Positions 1 to 5,440 of a stretch of 8,834 nt of DNA are shown piece after piece; the stretch's first letter is position 1, and each line of letters begins with the position of its first letter. A program made the translations under genes and the position numbers. The DNA is from Bacteroidales bacterium (GTDB lineage Bacteria; Bacteroidota; Bacteroidia; Bacteroidales; DYOH01): NCBI GenBank assembly GCA_030632545.1, contig DAOVUO010000077.1, positions 1-8,834 on the forward strand, written 5' to 3'. Below the pieces are notes generated by a model. That model saw nothing but the letters and a program-made list of their open reading frames with translations, did not search any database and was not told the DNA's origin.

Positions 1-1880
1 TTCTCTTGTATTTCTTTAATTTTTTTCAAATAGGCTTCTTGTTGCTTTTTTAATTTTTCAAAATGACTTCGTTGTGTTCTTTGAATCGCTCTATAAATTA
101 CACTTTTAGTATTTGAAAAATCTTCGTCTAAATCTATAGTTGTTTTACCTATATAATATTTATTTTCAAACAAATAAGTAAAATATAATTCATCATTAGT
201 ATTTGAATATTCATAGCCTAACATAGAATTCATATAATCGGTAAGCTGCTTAGTACTACTATAATAACGATAATGAGTAGTAGTGTCAATAAAGCTGATT
301 GCACTATCATAAGAGCTTATATATAAATTATTTATTCCTATTTTATCAGATTGAAATAAATACTGGTTTTGACCAATAATTGAGGGATTAGTTTCATTTA
401 CAAAATCCCATTCGCTCAAACTTTCAAGCGAGCTATCTTTGCGAGAAGGATTAAATATAAACACATCAAAATCTTCCTTTATACTATCACCTAACAAATG
501 AGGACTTACCCTATTCGACTGAAAAATTATTTTTTTATCATCAATAGCAAATTTAGGATGCAAATCATCAGCAAAATCGTCAGTTATTGCCTGATTTGTA
601 TTCGAAACTAAATCAAATATATAAATGTTACTATGTCCTTTTTGCACACCCGAAAGCACCATTTTCAATCCATTAGTAGCGTAATTAAAATCAAGGATTT
701 TATCAAAATAAAGCATCTGACGATGCTTAAGCTCTTTTTCGGCCATATTATAAAAATATAATTGAATTTTGCCTTTTTCCTCCACCATAAAAGCCAATAT
801 TTCTCCGTTTGGATTCCATCTAATTATTGGATATGAATAATCTGTAATTTGCTCAAGACTCTCACCTCTCTTAAATATCTTTTTCAGTTTTTGAGTTTCA
901 AAATCATAAATATAAATTTTGTATTTACCAGCTTTATTGCTATTCAAAGCCAAATAACGTCCATCGGGGCTAATATTTAGGTTTTGGTATATATGATTTT
1001 TTCTTGTGCGTATTACTTGTTCAGACTCCCAAGCAGTTCTGCTTTTTAAATCAACATCATAACGCATTTTATAATATTCATGCCATTCCTCAGTCAATTC
1101 TTTAAGACTTAATCCTGTTGAACCTAAAAAACCACTTTCAAAATTTTTATAAATCTTAGTTAAATAAAGAATATCTGTAATTATTGACGGATTATATTGT
1201 AAAGCTATGTAATTCCAAAAGGAATGTCCAGCAATTGTTGCTTCATCGCCTGTAAGACGATTAAATTTTTTATATCTACCGCTTATAATTCCATCTCTAA
1301 CCTTATTTTCAATTTCAGTATTCCAATCATACGCAATATATTCTACCAAACCGTTCATATACCATTCAGGTAAATTTAAAAGTGTTGAATTTGTAACTTT
1401 ATCTCTAAATTTTCCACCATAAAATATTTCATTAATTAAAACTTCGGCAATTGAAGCTCTAATTTGTTGTCGCAAAAGTTCATGATCACCCTCGTAGTAT
1501 ACAAAAACTCGATTATTCAAAATACGGGTTACACCGCCAGTATTATATTGCTCACTACCAGTAACTAATCCAAGATTCGACTGTCTGTAATGCGAAAGTC
1601 TATTATATGTTATAAATATTATCCGCTTTGATAAAGAATAAGAAAATAAGCGCTGAATATTATTTAATTCATCAAAAGCAACTTCCGACACATATTTAGC
1701 TAATTCGTGCCCACCAATACTAAAATATACATCAAATGGCTGATATCTATAATAATTCCAATAAAAATCATTGTATTGCACACGATTTTTACCAAAAGTC
1801 ATTTGCATGCCATTGTAAAACTGAGCATTACTGCTAAAAGACAATAAAAAAAACAGAAAAACTATAATTAACTTTTGCAT
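1..1880 (-). CDS. Secreted TolB-like (PD40) beta-propeller protein with degenerate peptidase-like N-terminal domain, 3'-truncated by window edge
   Basis: The frame is open from an ATG at 1880 to the window edge, giving 626 codons with no stop, so the C-terminus is missing. Residues 1-19 are a signal peptide (K3, hydrophobic core 4-15, SNA before Q20), so the product is exported. Residues 28-275 resemble the gluzincin-like domain found ahead of propellers in Bacteroidota proteins. The segment IRASIAEVLINE (140-151) sits where HExxH is expected, and LPEWYMNGLVEY (170-181) matches the LPxWxxEGxxEY motif with Asn176 for the zinc-binding Glu, so it is probably not a protease. From about 297 there are WD40-like/PD40 repeats, including NISPDGRYLAL (302-312), RWNPNGEILAF (354-364) and HPKFAIDDKKIIFQSN (441-456). 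Residues 600-626 are a charged helix. Homologues known to me are about 1000 residues long. A role at the cell envelope is likely; substrate and partners are unknown. It is divergent from the TetR gene. Confidence 0.85.
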   Translation of the reverse strand, partial: MQKLIIVFLFFLLSFSSNAQFYNGMQMTFGKNRVQYNDFYWNYYRYQPFDVYFSIGGHELAKYVSEVAFDELNNIQRLFSYSLSKRIIFITYNRLSHYRQSNLGLVTGSEQYNTGGVTRILNNRVFVYYEGDHELLRQQIRASIAEVLINEIFYGGKFRDKVTNSTLLNLPEWYMNGLVEYIAYDWNTEIENKVRDGIISGRYKKFNRLTGDEATIAGHSFWNYIALQYNPSIITDILYLTKIYKNFESGFLGSTGLSLKELTEEWHEYYKMRYDVDLKSRTAWESEQVIRTRKNHIYQNLNISPDGRYLALNSNKAGKYKIYIYDFETQKLKKIFKRGESLEQITDYSYPIIRWNPNGEILAFMVEEKGKIQLYFYNMAEKELKHRQMLYFDKILDFNYATNGLKMVLSGVQKGHSNIYIFDLVSNTNQAITDDFADDLHPKFAIDDKKIIFQSNRVSPHLLGDSIKEDFDVFIFNPSRKDSSLESLSEWDFVNETNPSIIGQNQYLFQSDKIGINNLYISSYDSAISFIDTTTHYRYYSSTKQLTDYMNSMLGYEYSNTNDELYFTYLFENKYYIGKTTIDLDEDFSNTKSVIYRAIQRTQRSHFEKLKKQQEAYLKKIKEIQE

Positions 1881-2040
1881 CTGTACAATCTTAGAATCAG
1901 TAAAAATAATAAAATATTACATCAAGTTTTCACTAAATGTGATAAAAAACATTAACTGTCATAAAACCAGCCATTTTAAAAGTTTTGTAATAAATATACG
2001 TATTACTACTTCAATTCGTTAAGTTTTAGGTTAAAATGTG

Positions 2041-2153
2041 TGGTTATTGGTTATTGATGCTGGTTACTGGATGCTGGTTTGACTGGTGATAATTGATAAT
2101 TCGTAATTCGTAATTGAAACTTGATAATTGGTTATTGATAATTGGTTATTGTA
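2041..2153. repeat. Degenerate heptanucleotide tandem repeat
   Basis: Reading in steps of seven from 2084 gives ten consecutive units without a phase break: TGGTGAT, AATTGAT, AATTCGT, AATTCGT, AATTGAA, ACTTGAT, AATTGGT, TATTGAT, AATTGGT, TATTGTA. The left part (2041-2083) continues the pattern with TGGTTAT twice, then TGGTTAC and TGGATGC, with units of 6 and 9 bases that break phase. A loose consensus for the right half is AATTGRT. Exact neighbour duplicates (2041/2048 and 2098/2105) and the alternating AATTGGT/TATTGAT pairs suggest repeated slippage or unit duplication. It is intergenic and upstream of the TetR gene's promoter. Confidence 0.8.
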
Positions 2154-2174
2154 TCCAATTTTCAACTTAATAAA

Positions 2175-2198
2175 TTAGACATAAAAAAAATTGTCTGA
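2175..2198. promoter_or_regulatory. Possible TetR-type operator (imperfect inverted repeat)
   Basis: AGACA (2177-2181) and TGTCT (2192-2196) are perfect inverted arms around a 10-nt A-rich spacer; the outer T2175/A2198 also pair while 2176/2197 do not. The site is centred about 40 bases upstream of the -7 box of the TetR gene. Autoregulation from such a site is common in this regulator family, but the arms are short, so this is only a candidate. Confidence 0.25.
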
Positions 2199-2224
2199 AA
2201 GAAAAAAGTATCCAAAAATTTGAA

Positions 2225-2232
2225 TATCTTTG
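2225..2232 (+). promoter_or_regulatory. Bacteroidota-type -7 promoter box upstream of the TetR-GNAT-SDR block
   Basis: TATCTTTG matches the phylum's -7 consensus TAnnTTTG exactly. It ends 37 nt before the ATG at 2270, implying a 5' leader of roughly 30 nt. No convincing TTG or TTTG -33 element is present at the usual distance, so the promoter may be weak or activator-dependent. Confidence 0.55.
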
Positions 2233-2269
2233 TACGATAAAACAAAAATAGTCAAATTGTAGATATTTT

Positions 2270-2845
2270 ATGGAAAGAACGAAAGAAAAAATATTACAAG
2301 TAGCAGCCAAAACTTTTACAAAATTTGGATTTCACAAAACAAGTGTTGATGAAATTGCAAAAGCTGCTCGAAAAGCAAAAGGCTCAGTTTATTACTATTT
2401 TACTAGCAAAGAAAATTTATTTACAGAAGTTGTAAAGCAAGAGCTGCAATTTATTAAAAATGAACTTAATTCAGCAGTAACTAATGAGAAATCAGCAGTA
2501 GATAAGATAAAAAATTATTTCTCAAGTAGAATACAGCTTATGCATAATTCAACTAACTATTTATCTACAGTTAAGATAGATTTTTTTGACCATTTTGACT
2601 TTTTATTTGATGTAAAAGAAGAGTTTAGAAAATTTGAAAAAAACACCTTAAAATCATTGCTCATTTTAGGTATTGAAAAAAAAGAATTCACGGTATTGAA
2701 CAATATTGATCATATTTCTGAATCCTTAGCTTTGCTCATAAAAACAATTGAACTTCAATTTGAGCAACATTCTATCAACAAAAACATTCAATTGAGTACA
2801 GAAACTCTAGTTTCTCTGATTCTTAAAGGTGCTTCTGTAAAATAA
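2270..2845 (+). CDS. TetR/AcrR-family transcriptional regulator
   Basis: This 191-residue protein has the usual length and layout of a TetR-family one-component regulator. The N-terminal DNA-binding domain spans about 1-60: helix 1 with ILQVAAKTFTKFGF (8-21), the helix-turn-helix from TSVDEIAKAA (24-33) through KGSVYYYFTSKENLF (37-51), including the characteristic YYYF segment. Residues 65-191 form a divergent all-helical ligand-binding and dimerisation domain whose ligand cannot be read from the sequence. It has its own -7 box and ends 14 nt before the next gene, so it probably leads an operon and controls the acyltransferase and reductase behind it; many TetR proteins near lipid genes respond to acyl-CoAs or related lipids, but that is inference here. 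Assignment to the family is secure, the regulated pathway is not. Confidence 0.93.
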   Translation: MERTKEKILQVAAKTFTKFGFHKTSVDEIAKAARKAKGSVYYYFTSKENLFTEVVKQELQFIKNELNSAVTNEKSAVDKIKNYFSSRIQLMHNSTNYLSTVKIDFFDHFDFLFDVKEEFRKFEKNTLKSLLILGIEKKEFTVLNNIDHISESLALLIKTIELQFEQHSINKNIQLSTETLVSLILKGASVK

Positions 2846-2859
2846 AATATAAAAAAACA

Positions 2860-3981
2860 ATGAATATTTTAATAAAAGAGGTAAAAACAGTAAAGGAAAC
2901 AAAACAATTTATTGATTTCCCTAATCAATTATATAAAAACAGTAAATTATACATTCCGCCTCTATCTAATAGCGAGAAAAACATATTTAACCCTAATAAA
3001 AATGCAGCTTTTCAATTTTGTGACGCAAAACTTTGGCTGGCTTATAAAAATAATAAAATTGTAGGGCGAATTGCCGGAATTATTAATAGAAAATATAATA
3101 AAGAGCGCAATGAAAATAAGGCTCGCTTTGGTTGGGTAGATTTTGAAGAGGATACAGAAATAATAAAAGCTCTTATAAAAACTGTTGAAAAATGGGCGAT
3201 TGAGCAAGAAATAAATTTATTGCACGGTCCATTGGGCTTTAACTCTCTTGACGCATCGGGAGTATTAGTCGAAGGTTTTGATGAGCTCCCTACTTCTTTT
3301 GGACATTATAATTTCCCTTATTATAATGAAATGTTCAAAAAAATTGGTTTTGAAAAAGAAATTGATTGGGTAGAATATCGAATTAATGTTCCTGATATAT
3401 TACCAGAAAAAATATTCAAACTTGCAGATATAGTTAAACAACGCTATAAAATTAAAGAACTTAAATTTAACTCTAAAAAAGAATTATTAAAATATACCGA
3501 TGAGTTTTTCAATATTCTAAATAAATCATATTCACATCTTTTTGCTTTTAGCGAACTTGTTGAGGAGCAAAAAAAACAGATGGCGAAAGAGTTTTTTTCT
3601 ATTATAAAACTGGACTATATCTCCTTTTTAGTGGATGAAAACGACAAATTAGTTGCTTTTGGAATTTCAACTCCGTCGATGGCCAAGGCAATAAAAAAAG
3701 CCAATGGAAAGCTATTTCCTTTTGGTTTTTTATACATAATGCAAGCTTTTAGGAAAAATGATACGGCGGAATTATTACTTGTAGGAATAGATAAACAATA
3801 TCAAAACAAAGGACTTACAGCAATAATATTCAGCAAAATAATGAAAACATTTGTTAAAAATGGAATTAAATACGTTGAAACCACTCGTGAGTTAGAAAAC
3901 AATAAAAATGTTCAGCAACTCTGGAGTAAATATGATTACAGACAGCATAAAAGAGCAAGATGTTATATTAAAGCCATTTAA
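2860..3981 (+). CDS. YghO-like double-GNAT acyltransferase; candidate ceramide synthase (bCerS-like)
   Basis: This 373-residue soluble protein has two GNAT-like halves. In the N-terminal half, LWLAYKNNKIVGRIAGIINRKYN (read in two pieces, 58-66 and 67-80) looks like the central GNAT strands, followed by the family-typical HGPLGFNSLDASGVLVEGFD (122-141) and GFEKEIDWVEYRI (163-175). The C-terminal half has the acyl-CoA-binding signature LLLVGIDKQYQNKGLTAI (305-322) and an ENN...W..Y..HKRAR ending (346-367). This arrangement and length fit the YghO-like family, to which the Caulobacter bacterial ceramide synthase belongs by my recollection. The likely reaction is N-acylation by an acyl thioester; 3-ketosphinganine as acceptor is inferred from the adjacent reductase and the sphingolipid habit of Bacteroidota. 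An acetyltransferase of other specificity remains possible. It starts 14 nt after the TetR gene with an A-rich leader and lies 1 nt before the SDR start. Confidence 0.85.
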   Translation: MNILIKEVKTVKETKQFIDFPNQLYKNSKLYIPPLSNSEKNIFNPNKNAAFQFCDAKLWLAYKNNKIVGRIAGIINRKYNKERNENKARFGWVDFEEDTEIIKALIKTVEKWAIEQEINLLHGPLGFNSLDASGVLVEGFDELPTSFGHYNFPYYNEMFKKIGFEKEIDWVEYRINVPDILPEKIFKLADIVKQRYKIKELKFNSKKELLKYTDEFFNILNKSYSHLFAFSELVEEQKKQMAKEFFSIIKLDYISFLVDENDKLVAFGISTPSMAKAIKKANGKLFPFGFLYIMQAFRKNDTAELLLVGIDKQYQNKGLTAIIFSKIMKTFVKNGIKYVETTRELENNKNVQQLWSKYDYRQHKRARCYIKAI

Positions 3982-3982
3982 A

Positions 3983-4900
3983 ATGAATTCAATCAATAGT
4001 TTTATTAGCACGCCTACTTTTAAACATTTAGTAGAGATTAAAAATTCATGGAACATTGAAAATTACCTACCTTTCTATAACGAAACTATAGGCAATTTTA
4101 AAAACAAAATTGTAATAATTACTGGTGCTTCATCTGGAATAGGAAAAGCAAGTGCCTTAGAATTTGTAAATCAAGGTGCAACCGTAATTCTGGCCTCCAG
4201 AAATACTCAAAAATTAAATGCCTTATCCAAAGAGTTTAATAAAATTAATGCTAATTATCTCATTGTAAAAACTGATGTTCGTTCAAAAAAAGAATGCAAA
4301 AATCTCATAGACACCACAATTAGCACTTTTGGAAAAATAGATATATTGGTAAACAATGCTGGAATATCAATGCGTGCAAATTTTGCCCTTCTAAAACTTG
4401 AAGTTCTTGAAGAGCTTATACAAACAAATTTCTGGGGGACAGTTTATTGCACAAAATACGCTATGCCCTATTTACTTAAAAGCAAAGGAAGTATTGTTGG
4501 TGTGTCCTCAATCACAGGATTAACACCATTGCCTGGTAGAACAGGGTATGCAGCGTCAAAACATGCAATGAATGGTTTCTTAAATTCACTTAGGATTGAA
4601 AATCTGAAAACAGGATTACACGTAATGATAATTCACCCTGGATTTACTAGTTCAAACATCAGAAATGCTGCTTTAAATGAAAGTGGTGAACAACAATCTG
4701 AGACTCCTCGTGATGAACAAAAAATGATGAGTTCCGAAACGGTTGCAGAAATATTAGTAAAAGGAGTGAAAACAAGAAGTGGAAATATAACACTAACTAC
4801 GGAAGGAAAACTGATTGTTTGGTTCTATAAACGCTTTCCAAAATTTACTGAAAAGATTATCTATTCTCAAATGTCGAAAGAAGTAAATTCACCATTTTAG
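3983..4900 (+). CDS. Short-chain dehydrogenase/reductase (classical SDR), candidate ketoreductase of the lipid module
   Basis: Numbering is for the 305-residue product starting at 3983. The Rossmann fold carries TGASSGIGK (47-55), Arg73 after the second strand, which favours NADP(H), Asp98, NNAG (124-127), catalytic Asn149, Ser176, Tyr189 and Lys193 in GYAASK, and HPG (218-220). All catalytic residues are present. About 40 residues precede the fold, and the C-terminal tail (276-300) has aromatic and basic residues (IVWFYKRFPKF) like membrane-associated SDRs of the DHRS7 or ketosphinganine-reductase kind. An ATG at 3908 would overlap the acyltransferase by 74 nt; 3983 lies 1 nt after its stop, which suggests translational coupling, and loses only residues that shadow the upstream gene. 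The expected role is reduction of a 3-keto lipid, possibly 3-ketoceramide. Substrate is inferred from context; the SDR assignment is firm. Confidence 0.88.
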   Translation: MNSINSFISTPTFKHLVEIKNSWNIENYLPFYNETIGNFKNKIVIITGASSGIGKASALEFVNQGATVILASRNTQKLNALSKEFNKINANYLIVKTDVRSKKECKNLIDTTISTFGKIDILVNNAGISMRANFALLKLEVLEELIQTNFWGTVYCTKYAMPYLLKSKGSIVGVSSITGLTPLPGRTGYAASKHAMNGFLNSLRIENLKTGLHVMIIHPGFTSSNIRNAALNESGEQQSETPRDEQKMMSSETVAEILVKGVKTRSGNITLTTEGKLIVWFYKRFPKFTEKIIYSQMSKEVNSPF

Positions 4901-4952
4901 TCTCAAAATTATTTTTTTTATACATTGCACACCATTTTAATAATACTGACTT

Positions 4953-5381
4953 ATGAACAATGTAAAACTAATTTCGCTTCTAATTCTATTTACATTTCAA
5001 TCGCTAACAAGCCATGCTAAAATTCCAGAACAGGAAAATTCTACAACAACTATTGAGCAACGAATAGAAAAAAAAATAACTAATGCCCCTAATAAGTCAA
5101 AAAAAGAACAACAAAATCCAGGAAAAACATATAGTATCATAGGGCTAGTACTGGCAGTACTTACAACTGTCTCTATATTGTATTTTGCTCTATATGCAAT
5201 TATCGGCTTATTGTTTACTTCTCTTTTGTTTACAACATTAAGCTTCTTTATTCATAAAAAGAAATTTCCAGAACTGGGCATGACTAAAATTATGAAATTT
5301 TCGTATATAATTTCAGCAATAAATCTGGCTCTATTTACTTTAGGAACTTTGCTTTTAATATGGATTGCTTCTACTTGGTAA
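4953..5381 (+). CDS. Small membrane protein with signal peptide, function unknown
   Basis: This 142-residue protein is not recognised with certainty. Residues 1-22 form a signal peptide (K5, hydrophobic 6-19, SHA before K23). A polar, lysine- and glutamine-rich linker spans 23-58. Three hydrophobic segments follow at about 60-80, 82-101 and 116-138, with a basic HKKK loop (101-104) between the second and third. The layout resembles small Bacteroidota membrane proteins of the DUF4190 sort, but no diagnostic motif was seen. It lies 52 nt after the SDR stop on the same strand with no obvious terminator or -7 box between, so it may be the last gene of the TetR-GNAT-SDR transcript or have its own weak promoter. 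It is followed by a hairpin terminator. Confidence 0.7.
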   Translation: MNNVKLISLLILFTFQSLTSHAKIPEQENSTTTIEQRIEKKITNAPNKSKKEQQNPGKTYSIIGLVLAVLTTVSILYFALYAIIGLLFTSLLFTTLSFFIHKKKFPELGMTKIMKFSYIISAINLALFTLGTLLLIWIASTW

Positions 5382-5388
5382 AAAGCAA

Positions 5389-5419
5389 AAGAGGCTGAAC
5401 TCTAATGAGCCAGCCTCTT
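5389..5419. terminator. Convergent hairpin terminator between the small membrane protein gene and aconitase gene
   Basis: AAGAGGCTG (5389-5397) and CAGCCTCTT (5411-5419) pair perfectly over 9 bp; CTC (5400-5402) and GAG (5407-5409) can extend the stem around a TAAT loop. It starts 7 nt after the stop at 5381 and lies 21 nt from the aconitase stop, between converging genes. The flanks are A/T-rich on both sides, though neither has a long T-run, so it may serve both directions. Confidence 0.7.
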
Positions 5420-5440
5420 AAATTATTCTCAAAATATTAT

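Larger units (their letters stand above)
1881..2269. other. Divergent intergenic region, 389 nt, no gene seen
   Basis: This stretch separates the start codons of the PD40 protein (minus) and the TetR gene (plus). It holds a degenerate 7-bp tandem repeat (2041-2153), a weak inverted repeat (2175-2198) and a -7 promoter box (2225-2232), each listed separately. A further short inverted repeat, GTAATA (1987-1992) and TATTAC (2001-2006) with an 8-nt spacer, is of unknown meaning. No credible small ORF or RNA gene was recognised, and no clear -7 box was found for the minus-strand gene. Confidence 0.7.

Noticed and set aside
1901..1908. TATTTTTA (minus strand) as a -7 box for the PD40 gene
   Set aside because: It lacks the final G of TAnnTTTG, lies only 20 nt before the start codon, and has no -33 element at the right distance.
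1987..2006. GTAATA-N8-TATTAC inverted repeat as an operator
   Set aside because: Six-base A/T-rich arms are expected by chance in this composition and no promoter box is attached to it.
2041..2153. Heptad repeat read as a CRISPR array
   Set aside because: The units are 7 bp and contiguous with no spacers, and no cas gene is nearby.
2962..3207. Minus-strand 81-codon frame inside the acyltransferase gene
   Set aside because: It lies wholly within the well-supported GNAT gene, is Phe/Ile-rich as expected from antisense of AT-rich coding DNA, and has no motif or promoter.
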